A DNA stretch of 64,000 bases from JAXFPC01 sp034180005. Lineage in GTDB: Bacteria; Bacillota; Negativicutes; Acidaminococcales; Acidaminococcaceae. The stretch spans positions 1 through 64,000 of the forward strand of contig JAXFPC010000028.1 in NCBI GenBank assembly GCA_034180005.1, read 5' to 3'. The position numbers and the translations under genes were made by a program. The stretch's first letter is position 1; every line of letters starts with the position of its first letter. The notes below the pieces were generated by a model. It made no database searches, was not told the DNA's origin, and saw only the letters and a list, made by a program, of their open reading frames with translations. This document shows, one piece after another, positions 32,450 through 40,803 of the stretch.

Positions 32450-33457
32450 TCACCTGCTTAATTTATTGTAAACATTTATGGCAGCCTGCAACACCGGAAT
32501 GGCCAGGCTTGCTCCTGTTCCTTCTCCAAGACGCATACCCGCGTCAACAATCGGCATCAGCTGCATTTCTTCCAGCATTTTTTTGTGTGATATGTCGCTG
32601 CTTAAATGTGAGCAAAACATGTAATCACGACTGTTGCTGTTGATACCGTAGGCTATCAAAGCTGCAGCGGTAGCATTGACACCGTCCACCATTACCGGCA
32701 CTTTATTTTTGGCGCATCCTAAAATTACGCCGGCAAGTCCGGCGTGATCATATCCGCCAACCTTGCAAAGCACATCCAGCGCGTCGCCCGGCTTCGGTTT
32801 GTTGAACGTCAGTCCGTCTACCACAACCTGCCGTTTCACTTTCATGCGCTCGTCATTGATACCGCTTCCGCGCCCCACGGTCAAAGCGGGATCTATGCTC
32901 AGATACGCGCTGGCTATGGCTGCTGTGGAAGTAGTATTACCAATTCCCATCTCACCGGTGTACAGCAGACCGTAACCTTCAGCGATGAGTTCTTCCGCAA
33001 CTTTTATACCTACATTGATAGCTTGTTCCGCCTGCCGCTCCGTCATGGCCGGTCCTCGGGTAAAGTCTTCCGTTCCCCAAGCTACTTTGTTATGACGCAC
33101 GTGATCAAACTGACTTAAATCAAAAGCCGTTCCCACATCAACCACAAAAACATCCGCTCCGGCATGTCTGGCCAAAACGGTGGCTCCGGCAGTTCCACGT
33201 CTGTAACCGTTGATCATCTGCATCGTAACTTCCTGCGGATACGCGCTGACACCATATTTGGCTATCCCGTGGTCGCCGCACATCAAAACCATGGCTGCCC
33301 GAATATTTTCCGGCAGATCTTTTCCGGTGATGGCAGCATACTTAATCGTCATTTCTTCAAGCTTACCCAAGCTTGCTCCGCATTTCGGAATTTTCTTCCA
33401 ATTATCGCGCACTCTTTCCGCGCACTCATTTGAAAGAGCAGGAATATCTATTTTCAT
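32450..33457 (-). CDS. cobT: nicotinate-nucleotide:base phosphoribosyltransferase (CobT / ArsA-like)
   Basis: 335 residues. Converts a lower-ligand base and nicotinate mononucleotide to the alpha-riboside phosphate. The canonical motifs are all present: CGDHGIAKYGVSAYPQEVT near residues 65-83, GEMGIGNTTSTAA near 175, and MRLGEGTGASLA with the catalytic Glu near 310. The base is normally 5,6-dimethylbenzimidazole, but with the second CobT-like gene two positions downstream this may be the active (ArsA-type) half of a heterodimer acting on phenolic bases. The ATG has AGGAG. Confidence 0.93.
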   Translation of the reverse strand: MKIDIPALSNECAERVRDNWKKIPKCGASLGKLEEMTIKYAAITGKDLPENIRAAMVLMCGDHGIAKYGVSAYPQEVTMQMINGYRRGTAGATVLARHAGADVFVVDVGTAFDLSQFDHVRHNKVAWGTEDFTRGPAMTERQAEQAINVGIKVAEELIAEGYGLLYTGEMGIGNTTSTAAIASAYLSIDPALTVGRGSGINDERMKVKRQVVVDGLTFNKPKPGDALDVLCKVGGYDHAGLAGVILGCAKNKVPVMVDGVNATAAALIAYGINSNSRDYMFCSHLSSDISHKKMLEEMQLMPIVDAGMRLGEGTGASLAIPVLQAAINVYNKLSR

Positions 33458-33489
33458 GAAATCATTCTCCTAACAATATTTTTTTAGCG

Positions 33490-34062
33490 CTAAGTAAATT
33501 TAAAAGCATTTTTTTTAACGTCAACAGCTTGACCTGCCACACATAAATACACTTCATCAGCAGCCTCGGCAACGCGCTGATTTACCCATCCTGCCAAATC
33601 TCTGTACTCCCTGGCCATAGCGTTTTCCGGCACGATACTGCTGCCGACCTCGTTCGTTACGAAGACGACTATCTTGCCGCTGTTCCTTGCTGCAGCTATA
33701 AGAGAATCTATTCGGCGATACAAAACGTCGCATTTTTCAAGCACGTTTCCCTGCAGCGGTTCTTTACCGTAGAGCAGATTGGCCATATAAATCGTCAGAC
33801 AATCAAAAAGCACCGCGCCGCTCTCTTCGGGAAGCTTCGCAAAAATTTTTTCCGCTTCATAAGGAGCTTCGTAATTTAACCATCTGCCGTTATCCCGACG
33901 CGCCCTATGTATTTTAACGCGCTCTTCCATTTCTTCGTCGAAGATTTCACTGGTAGCAAGATAACTGCATTTTTCCGCATAATGCAGTACGTAGCGCTCG
34001 GCAAACTCGCTCTTGCCGCTGCGAGCTCCGCCGGTAACCAATACGATTCTGCTGTCATTCAT
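33490..34062 (-). CDS. cobU: adenosylcobinamide kinase / guanylyltransferase
   Basis: 190 residues. Phosphorylates and then guanylylates adenosylcobinamide. The P-loop is GGARSGKS (11-18); HRARRDNGRW follows at about residue 46 with the guanylylated His; VFVTNEVGSSIVP is near 130. I chose ATG 34062, with GAAGG 9 bases upstream, over the in-frame GTG 34071, which has no spaced ribosome site. First of the five cobamide genes. It follows glmS by 45 bases with no convincing terminator, so transcription from the glmS promoter is possible. Confidence 0.94.
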   Translation of the reverse strand: MNDSRIVLVTGGARSGKSEFAERYVLHYAEKCSYLATSEIFDEEMEERVKIHRARRDNGRWLNYEAPYEAEKIFAKLPEESGAVLFDCLTIYMANLLYGKEPLQGNVLEKCDVLYRRIDSLIAAARNSGKIVVFVTNEVGSSIVPENAMAREYRDLAGWVNQRVAEAADEVYLCVAGQAVDVKKNAFKFT

Positions 34063-34107
34063 AAAATTCACCCTTCAAACCTATACCGACTCGGACTATC
34101 GTCCCGG

Positions 34108-35946
34108 TTACTCCACAGTAACGCTTTTGGCAAGATTTCTGGGTTTATCAACGTCAAGTCCTTTGGACACGCTCAGGTAATACCCGAGCAGTTGCAGAGG
34201 TATTACGGAAAGACTCGCCGCAAACAGCGGCTCCATCTTAGGAACATACACATTAAAATTGACAGTGTCTTCGACGCTATAATGACCGAAAGTGGTCAAC
34301 CCCATGAGGTACGCTCCGCGGCTTTTCACCTCCACCATATTGCTCATGGTTTTTTCAAAAAGCTCCGGCTGTGTGAGCACTCCTATTACAAGAGTTCCGT
34401 CTTCAATCAAGCTTATAGTTCCGTGCTTAAGCTCTCCGGCAGCATAAGCTTCGGAGTGAATGTAGCTTATTTCTTTCATCTTCAGACTGCCTTCAAGACT
34501 TACAGCATAATCAATACCGCGCCCTATGAAAAACACATTACGCGCGTTAGCAAATTTAGCCGCAAACCACTGGATGCGCTCCTGATTTTTCAAAATCTGC
34601 GTTATTTTCTCAGGAATGCTTTGCAGTGCGTCCAACAACTCAGCTGTTTTTTCAGAAGATATCTTTTCTCTGATTTCCGCAAATTTTACTGCCAGCAAAT
34701 AGCAGGCGATGAGCTGTGTGCTGTATGCCTTTGTCGTAGCCACCGCTATTTCCGGACCGGCAACAGTATAGAAGACTTTATCGGCTTCTCTGGCGATTGA
34801 ACTCCCGACAACATTAACAATCGCCAAAGTTGTAACGCCCCTATTTTTAGCCTCACGCAAAGCAGCCAGACTGTCAGCCGTCTCTCCGCTCTGGCTTATT
34901 ATAATTACAAGATCATCTTTGTGCAGAATAGGCTTGCGATAGCGGAACTCCGACGCTAAATCTATGCAGGTCTGTATTCCGGTAAGCTCTTCAAAAACGT
35001 ACTTGCCTACGACGCCCACATGAAAAGCGGAACCGCAGCCGATAATGTGTATCTGATTGATTCTCCCTATCTCTTCAGCGCTGAAGCCGATCTCTTCCAA
35101 ATCGATCCTCCCTTCGCGCAGCACGGAATTCAAAGTATCACGCACGGCTTTCGGCTGTTCATGAATCTCCTTGATCATAAAATGCTCGTAGCCGCCCTTC
35201 TCAGCCGCTTCGGCATCCCATTTTATTTCCGTAAGCTCCTTAGGAATCTCTTCTTTGTCAATATTATAAAAAGTTACCTTTTCTTTTTCCAAACGCGCTA
35301 TTTCCATATTGCCTATGTAGTAAACATTTCTGGTATATTTCAAAATAGCGGGGACATCGGAAGCCAAAAAAGCGCAGCCGTCAGACAATCCGATTATCAT
35401 GGGACTCTCTTTACGCGAAACATAAATTTCCTCCGGATACTCTTTAAAAAGCACAGCCAACGCGTAAGAACCGCGCACGCGCATCATTGTTCTGGACAAA
35501 GCGTCGATAGGTCCGCGATTATATTTTTTATAATAATAGTCGATCAGCTTCACTGCCACTTCTGTATCGGTCTGCGAATAAAAAGTGTAGCCGGCTCTTA
35601 CTAATTTTTCCTTAAGTTCCTGATAATTCTCTATAATGCCGTTGTGTACTGCAACGACATTATAATCCTCCGTGCAATGAGGATGAGCGTTATTCTCCGT
35701 CGGTTCGCCGTGCGTCGCCCAACGTGTGTGACCGATGCCGCAGGTGCCGCGCACCGCTCTGCCATCGTCCGTTTTTTCCGCTAAAATCTTCAGACGTCCT
35801 TTGGCCTTGACAATCTCCGGCTGACGCTCTCCGTCGCGCACAGCGATGCCGGCTGAATCATACCCTCTGTATTCCAACTTAGCCAAACTGTCCAACAATA
35901 TCGGTGAAGCTTGCTTATTTCCTACAAAACCAACAATACCGCACAT
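34108..35946 (-). CDS. glmS: glutamine--fructose-6-phosphate aminotransferase (isomerising)
   Basis: 612 residues. Makes glucosamine-6-phosphate for peptidoglycan and LPS. The N-terminal Ntn glutaminase domain starts MCGIVGFVGN with the nucleophile Cys right after the initiator Met. Two SIS sugar-isomerase domains follow (IIGCGSAFHVG, then IGRGIDYAV), and the C-terminus DKPRNLAKSVTVE is typical. ATG 35946 is preceded by AGGAGG; an upstream start would hide the catalytic Cys. The roughly 60-base leader holds no glmS ribozyme core. Confidence 0.97.
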   Translation of the reverse strand: MCGIVGFVGNKQASPILLDSLAKLEYRGYDSAGIAVRDGERQPEIVKAKGRLKILAEKTDDGRAVRGTCGIGHTRWATHGEPTENNAHPHCTEDYNVVAVHNGIIENYQELKEKLVRAGYTFYSQTDTEVAVKLIDYYYKKYNRGPIDALSRTMMRVRGSYALAVLFKEYPEEIYVSRKESPMIIGLSDGCAFLASDVPAILKYTRNVYYIGNMEIARLEKEKVTFYNIDKEEIPKELTEIKWDAEAAEKGGYEHFMIKEIHEQPKAVRDTLNSVLREGRIDLEEIGFSAEEIGRINQIHIIGCGSAFHVGVVGKYVFEELTGIQTCIDLASEFRYRKPILHKDDLVIIISQSGETADSLAALREAKNRGVTTLAIVNVVGSSIAREADKVFYTVAGPEIAVATTKAYSTQLIACYLLAVKFAEIREKISSEKTAELLDALQSIPEKITQILKNQERIQWFAAKFANARNVFFIGRGIDYAVSLEGSLKMKEISYIHSEAYAAGELKHGTISLIEDGTLVIGVLTQPELFEKTMSNMVEVKSRGAYLMGLTTFGHYSVEDTVNFNVYVPKMEPLFAASLSVIPLQLLGYYLSVSKGLDVDKPRNLAKSVTVE

Positions 35947-36012
35947 ATGTGTTACCTCCTGAAGTAAATGCACTTTTTATATTTAAACTTTTTACTCTGA
36001 ACATACATATTG

Positions 36013-36041
36013 ATTATATTATAAAAGCTCCAATATTACAA
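36013..36041 (-). promoter_or_regulatory. promoter of glmS
   Basis: Minus-strand TTGTAA (36036-36041), 17-base spacer, TATAAT (36013-36018). Confidence 0.75.
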
Positions 36042-36055
36042 GAAACCGCATCTTG

Positions 36056-36103
36056 CTAAAATAAAACACGCCGCAGTTTACGTGCTGTTGGTAAACTGCG
36101 GCG
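36056..36103 (-). terminator. terminator of galE
   Basis: 13-bp stem CGCCGCAGTTTAC with GTAAACTGCGGCG (36069-36103), followed on the minus strand by TGTTTTATTTT. Confidence 0.9.
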
Positions 36104-36108
36104 CAATC

Positions 36109-37131
36109 TTATTCCGGCATTTCATATCCGCGAGGGTTTTTGCTTTGCCAAAGCCAAGTGCTGTCACACATATCTTTTAAATTTCTGGAGACCTTCCAGC
36201 CAAGCACACGCTCAGCTTTGGAAACATCCGCCCAAGTATCCTGAAGATCTCCTGAGCGTCTTGCGCCGAATTCGTAAGCAATTTCAACGCCGGAACTCCT
36301 CTGGAACTCATTGACAATATCCAATACACTGTATGGATTACCGGTGCCCAAATTGAATACTTCAGCGCCTTTATGTGACGCTGCGTATTCCAAAGCTTTC
36401 AGATGTCCTTCAGCCAAATCCATCACATGGATGTAATCTCTTCGACAGGTTCCGTCAGGCGTTGCATAATCATTGCCGAAAATAGTCAGCTTTTCTCTTA
36501 TTCCGACCGCAACCTGCGCAACATACGGCAATAAATTATTGGGTATGCCCTTAGGATCTTCACCTATCATTCCGGACGGATGCGCGCCGATAGGATTAAA
36601 ATATCGCAATAACACCACCGAAAGATCGTTGTCCGCAACAGACGCGTCTTCTAAAATCTGCTCTATCATCGATTTTGTCCACCCGTAAGGATTGGAACAT
36701 TTCCCCTTAGGCATATCTTCTCTGTATGGCAACATATTTTCAGATCCGTACACAGTAGCGGAAGAAGAAAACACCATATTTTTAATCCCTGTCTCCTGCA
36801 TACACTCCAACAAAGTCAGCGTTGTATCAAGATTGTTTCTGTAGTACAAGACCGGTTTATTCACTGATTCACCGACAGCTTTAAGACCTGCCATATGAAT
36901 AACTCCGTCTAATTTTTCACTCCGCAAAATACCGAGCAATGCTTCTTTGTCGGCAACGTCCGCCTCATAAGCTTGCACATCTCGTCCCGACAGAAACCGG
37001 ATACGCTTTATCACCTCCGGCGAACTGTTGCTGTAATTGTCGACAATAACGACGTCATGCCCCGCTTCCAGCAATACAAGAGCTATGTGCGAACCGATAT
37101 AACCGGCTCCTCCTGTTACTAAAATACGCAT
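36109..37131 (-). CDS. galE: UDP-glucose 4-epimerase
   Basis: 340 residues of the extended short-chain dehydrogenase fold. NAD-binding GGAGYIGSH (about 7-15), catalytic Ser in SSSATVYG (about 121-128), and YxxxK in NPYGWTKSMIE with Tyr and Lys. It interconverts UDP-glucose and UDP-galactose for cell-surface sugars. ATG 37131 has TAAGG at 8 bases and is preferred to an in-frame GTG 9 bases upstream. It lies 38 bases after the beta-CASP gene; a terminator follows. Confidence 0.95.
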   Translation of the reverse strand: MRILVTGGAGYIGSHIALVLLEAGHDVVIVDNYSNSSPEVIKRIRFLSGRDVQAYEADVADKEALLGILRSEKLDGVIHMAGLKAVGESVNKPVLYYRNNLDTTLTLLECMQETGIKNMVFSSSATVYGSENMLPYREDMPKGKCSNPYGWTKSMIEQILEDASVADNDLSVVLLRYFNPIGAHPSGMIGEDPKGIPNNLLPYVAQVAVGIREKLTIFGNDYATPDGTCRRDYIHVMDLAEGHLKALEYAASHKGAEVFNLGTGNPYSVLDIVNEFQRSSGVEIAYEFGARRSGDLQDTWADVSKAERVLGWKVSRNLKDMCDSTWLWQSKNPRGYEMPE

Positions 37132-37168
37132 ATCATTCACCTTAATTTACAAAAATATAATTTACATA

Positions 37169-38776
37169 CTACAAATCCTGAAGCAATTCATCCATAAACT
37201 TACGTAACTTAGCCAATTTTTTCTGCACAACTTTAGCTTTTGCAGCATCCAAAGTGACTGCCTGCTGAATCTGCGCTTTTTTCTGCAGATAATTCCTCTC
37301 TATACGCCCCAGATCATTGTACAGTTCAACCGTTTCAGCTGTATGTTCCACCGTATCCGCAGCGTTAACTCGCCACGATTTTCCTTCAATCTCCAGACAG
37401 TCGCCGAACTGAGGAACATACGCCGCCACGCCGAAGCGCTTTTGCAATTCATCCGCCATGGCTGCGGCAGCATCGGCTTCTCCATGAGTAACCATAAAAG
37501 CTGTCGGCATTTTCTGCATGCCGGCATACCACTGCAGTAATTGTTCTTTATCGGCATGAGCGGAAAATCCTTTCATATTGTAGATGGTCGCCCTGACAGA
37601 AATATCTTCGCCCATAATGCGTAGGCGTTTCGCTCCTTCAACCAACTTGCGACCTATCGAGCCTTCCGCCTGATATCCTGCAAAAATAACGCTGCTGTCC
37701 TCGCGCCACAAGTTGTGCTTCAAATGGTGTAAAATTCTTCCGGCATCCGCCATGCCGCTTGCGGATAAAATTATTTTCACCCCCGGAATCTCATTAATAG
37801 CTCTCGACTCCTGCGCCGTTTCGGTAAAACGTAAATTGCGCATAGCAACCAAACGATTGCCGTGCATCTCGTACAGTGCTCTTGCCTCGGCATCGTATTC
37901 CGCAGGATTGGTCAACGTTATCTCAGTAGCTTTATTGGCCATCGGACTGTCGACGTATATCGGCAGTTCGGGAATTTTTTTCTCAGCCACAAGCTTTTGG
38001 AAGTAATAGAGCAACACCTGCGTACGTCCTACAGCGAAAGCGGGAATGATTATATTACCGCCTCGTTCGGCCGCCTCATTAATTATTCTTGTAAGTTCTT
38101 CTTCTTTGTCATAAATCTCGTGAACTCTGTTGCCGTAGGTAGACTCCGTTACAATAAAGTCCGCTCCGCTTAACGCTTCCGGATCTTCTATGATAGGTTG
38201 ATTGGGTTGCCCTACATCTCCTGTGAAAATCAAGCTTGTCTGTTTATCACCTTCGCTGATTTTGAGTTTTATAAAAGATGAGCCCAAAATATGTCCGGCA
38301 ACATTGAAACAAACAACGACTCCGGGAAGCGCCTCAAATTCTTTATGAAAATCATGAACTTTAAAATATTTCAACGTGCTATAAGCATCTTCAACCGTAA
38401 ATAAAGGTTCGACCATTTTCTTTCCTGCACGAAGTCCTTTGCGATTCATCGTCTCGGCATCACTCTCCTGAATGTGACCGCTGTCAGGCAGAAGAATAGA
38501 ACATAAGTCACGTGTAGCTTTTGTACAATGAATCGGTCCCTTAAATCCGCCTTTGACAAGCTTGGGAAGCAGACCGCTGTGATCGACATGAGCATGTGTC
38601 AAAAACACGGCATCTATTTCGGCAGGATTGAAAGCAAAGTCCCTCTCGTTAAAAGCCTTCACTATCTTAGACCCCTGGAACATCCCGCAGTCAACCAGCA
38701 TCTTTTTACCGCCCGATTCTACCAGATAACATGAACCCGTGACTACTTTCGCTGCACCTAAAAAAGTTATTTTCAC
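37169..38776 (-). CDS. beta-CASP metallo-beta-lactamase-fold ribonuclease-like protein
   Basis: 536 residues. The metallo-beta-lactamase domain has HAHVDHSG (zinc ligands), a further His in FNVAGHILGS and Asp in FTGDVG. The beta-CASP insert follows, then the RMMBL domain with GFSAHADKEQL and THGE near 400-440. Relatives are CPSF73/YSH1-like nucleases and archaeal aCPSF; in bacteria the exact RNA target is mostly unknown. The GTG start at 38776 has GGGAGGG at 8 bases; an upstream GTG (38797) has none. A C-terminal extension rich in Lys and Gln may bind RNA. Confidence 0.88.
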   Translation of the reverse strand: MKITFLGAAKVVTGSCYLVESGGKKMLVDCGMFQGSKIVKAFNERDFAFNPAEIDAVFLTHAHVDHSGLLPKLVKGGFKGPIHCTKATRDLCSILLPDSGHIQESDAETMNRKGLRAGKKMVEPLFTVEDAYSTLKYFKVHDFHKEFEALPGVVVCFNVAGHILGSSFIKLKISEGDKQTSLIFTGDVGQPNQPIIEDPEALSGADFIVTESTYGNRVHEIYDKEEELTRIINEAAERGGNIIIPAFAVGRTQVLLYYFQKLVAEKKIPELPIYVDSPMANKATEITLTNPAEYDAEARALYEMHGNRLVAMRNLRFTETAQESRAINEIPGVKIILSASGMADAGRILHHLKHNLWREDSSVIFAGYQAEGSIGRKLVEGAKRLRIMGEDISVRATIYNMKGFSAHADKEQLLQWYAGMQKMPTAFMVTHGEADAAAAMADELQKRFGVAAYVPQFGDCLEIEGKSWRVNAADTVEHTAETVELYNDLGRIERNYLQKKAQIQQAVTLDAAKAKVVQKKLAKLRKFMDELLQDL

Positions 38777-38806
38777 GACCGCATCCCTCCCAAACACTGC
38801 TTGAAA

Positions 38807-38834
38807 ATTTTACAACCGTACCCCCAACTGTCTA
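38807..38834 (-). promoter_or_regulatory. possible promoter of the beta-CASP/galE unit
   Basis: Minus-strand TAGACA (38829-38834), 16-base spacer, TAAAAT (38807-38812). Confidence 0.5.
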
Positions 38835-38869
38835 CTTCGCTGCCGACTAATTATTTCCTGCTTCACAAG

Positions 38870-40120
38870 CTATATATTCAAAAATCTGCGCCAGCCTGAG
38901 CTATAGTTATTTGCACAATTACCGCAATTTTTACAGTCCCCCGGAACAGCGTCACCGAAATAGCGCAAAAGAAAATTGCGCAGGCACCCGGAAGTGTTGC
39001 AATAATCACTCATCACATGCAAAAGTTGCAGTTCATAATCACGCCGCGCAGAAGCGCCGCCGCTTTTCATTATCAAATATTTATTAAGTTCGATATCCTG
39101 CCGGTTGTACAACAAATGACATTCCGCAAACTCTCCGTCCCTTCCGGCTCTGCCGGCCTCCTGGTAGTAGCTCTCCACATCTTTGGGCATATTATAGTGA
39201 ACGACGAAACGAACGTCAGCCTTATCTATCCCCATTCCGAAAGCATTTGTCGCGACCATTATCACCGCCTTTTTCTCCGTGAAAAATTTTTGATTTTCTC
39301 TACGCTCTTCAGCAGTAAGACCGGCGTGATAACGCAAAGCTGTATAACCTCTTAAACGCAACAAATCGGCAACCTCTCCGACCTTCGCCCGTGTCCCGCA
39401 GTAAACAATTCCGTTTTGCTCTTTGCGTTTCTCCAAAAAATTAAGCAATGCTCTTGTTTTATCCGCAGCGCGTTCCACTGAAAAGAATAAATTTTCTCTG
39501 TCAAATCCCGTGGATACGACTTGAGAATTTTTAAAGTCCAACGCCTCCAGTATATCTTTGCACACCGCTTCCGTTGCCGTCGCTGTGAATGCTGCCAACC
39601 GTGGTTTTACGGGAAGTATTTTAATAAAATCCGGAATATTACCGTAATCTTCTCTAAAAGTATGCCCCCAACGGGAAACGCAATGCGCCTCATCGACAGC
39701 AAGAAATGACACGTGCATCTGCCTGATAAAATTGCGAAAAATCTCATTGCGCAGTCTTTCCGGAACCACATAAAGAATTTTACACTCGCCGCTGCGTACG
39801 GAATGCAAAATCCTGCCATACTCATTTCTGCACATACATCCGTCAAGATATGCAGCGTTTATTCCCGACAACTTTAATTTTTCCGTCTGGTCTTTCATTA
39901 ATGAGACTAACGGGGAAATAACCAAAGTTACCCCGGGCAACAGCAATGCCGGCAACTGAAAGCAGATGCTTTTGCCGGCGCCTGTCGGAAATACCGCTAA
40001 AACATTCCTGTCATCCAATATACAATTTATGACTTTCTCCTGCCCCGGACGGAACTGTTCGTGACCGTAATAATATTTCAATGCTTTGTGTAGATACTCG
40101 TTGTCAAAAATTTCAGCCAC
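38870..40120 (-). CDS. recQ: short RecQ-family ATP-dependent DNA helicase
   Basis: About 416 residues. Superfamily 2 helicase with Walker A PTGAGKS (about 45-51), DEAH box VDEAHCVSRWG and motif VI YYQEAGRAGRDG. The C-terminal zinc motif has cysteines in SGCLRNFLLRYFG and CKNCGNC. The protein then ends, so the winged-helix RQC and HRDC domains of long RecQ are missing. It unwinds DNA 3'-5' in repair. The start is uncertain: GTG 40171 overlaps the nth stop but would read through a terminator, so GTG 40120 (GGGAAGG close upstream) is preferred. Confidence 0.9.
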   Translation of the reverse strand: MAEIFDNEYLHKALKYYYGHEQFRPGQEKVINCILDDRNVLAVFPTGAGKSICFQLPALLLPGVTLVISPLVSLMKDQTEKLKLSGINAAYLDGCMCRNEYGRILHSVRSGECKILYVVPERLRNEIFRNFIRQMHVSFLAVDEAHCVSRWGHTFREDYGNIPDFIKILPVKPRLAAFTATATEAVCKDILEALDFKNSQVVSTGFDRENLFFSVERAADKTRALLNFLEKRKEQNGIVYCGTRAKVGEVADLLRLRGYTALRYHAGLTAEERRENQKFFTEKKAVIMVATNAFGMGIDKADVRFVVHYNMPKDVESYYQEAGRAGRDGEFAECHLLYNRQDIELNKYLIMKSGGASARRDYELQLLHVMSDYCNTSGCLRNFLLRYFGDAVPGDCKNCGNCANNYSSGWRRFLNI

Positions 40121-40133
40121 GTCCCTTCCCGAT

Positions 40134-40163
40134 GATAAAAGAGGCTGCGTAAAACGCAGCCTC
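40134..40163 (-). terminator. terminator between nth and recQ
   Basis: 9-bp stem GAGGCTGCG with CGCAGCCTC (40141-40163), then TTTTATC. The recQ start and its ribosome site follow within 15-20 bases. Confidence 0.85.
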
Positions 40164-40167
40164 CCTG

Positions 40168-40803
40168 TCACATTTCTTTACCGTAAAATCTGCATTGCTC
40201 CCTAACGACGCAAATATCACACAAAGGCTTCCTAGCTTTGCATACTTTGCGTCCGTGCCATATAAACCAGTGATGAGCTGCGCTCCATTTCTCCTTAGGT
40301 ATTTGCTTTTGCAGCTCTTTTTCGGTAGCCAAAGGATCTGAGCCCTTAGCCAAACCCAGTCTGTGAGATACTCTGAATACATGTGTATCTACAGCTATGG
40401 CCGGAATATTATAAATAATGCTCGCCACAACATTGGCCGTTTTTTTCCCAACTCCCGGAAGAAGCATCAGCTCTTCGATGCTCTTTGGCAGTTCTCCGCC
40501 GAACTCCTCCAGCAGCATCCTGCATGTTCCCAAAAGATTTTTCGCTTTGGCGTGATACAGACCGCAATCACGAATCTCCTGCTCCAATTCCGGCAAAGAT
40601 AAACTTCCCATCTTTTCCGGAGTTCCCAGCCGCGGAAAAATTCTTGCAGTGATTACGTTAACTCTTTCATCCGTACATTGAGCCGACAAAATAACGGCTA
40701 CCAGTAATTCAAAAGGCGAATTGTAATTCAGCGCCGTCTTCGTATCTCTGTACTCTTCTTCCAACTTACTCAAAATAATTTCACGTTCGGCTTTTCTCAA
40801 CAT
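40168..40803 (-). CDS. nth: endonuclease III
   Basis: 211 residues. DNA glycosylase/AP lyase for oxidised pyrimidines. Helix-hairpin-helix LPGVGKKTANVV carries the catalytic Lys (about 119), the catalytic Asp is in AVDTHVFRVSHRLGL, and the [4Fe-4S] loop C-x6-C-x2-C-x5-C is CKARKPLCDICVVREQC near the C-terminus. The ATG shares a base with the TGA of the DUF711 gene (TGATG). A terminator follows its stop at once. Confidence 0.96.
   Translation of the reverse strand: MLRKAEREIILSKLEEEYRDTKTALNYNSPFELLVAVILSAQCTDERVNVITARIFPRLGTPEKMGSLSLPELEQEIRDCGLYHAKAKNLLGTCRMLLEEFGGELPKSIEELMLLPGVGKKTANVVASIIYNIPAIAVDTHVFRVSHRLGLAKGSDPLATEKELQKQIPKEKWSAAHHWFIWHGRKVCKARKPLCDICVVREQCRFYGKEM

Noticed and set aside
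30907..33457. cobS and cobT as cobaltochelatase subunits partnering the CobN-like protein
   Set aside because: Their sequences are the Salmonella-type ribazoletransferase and phosphoribosyltransferase, which only share the names.
34108..34125. Short stem GTTACT/AGTAAC at the glmS stop as a terminator before cobU
   Set aside because: Only 6 bp, overlaps the stop codon and has no T-run, so cotranscription into cobU cannot be excluded.
35947..36108. Possible glmS ribozyme in the glmS leader
   Set aside because: The leader is only about 60 bases from the likely start and lacks the conserved ribozyme core.
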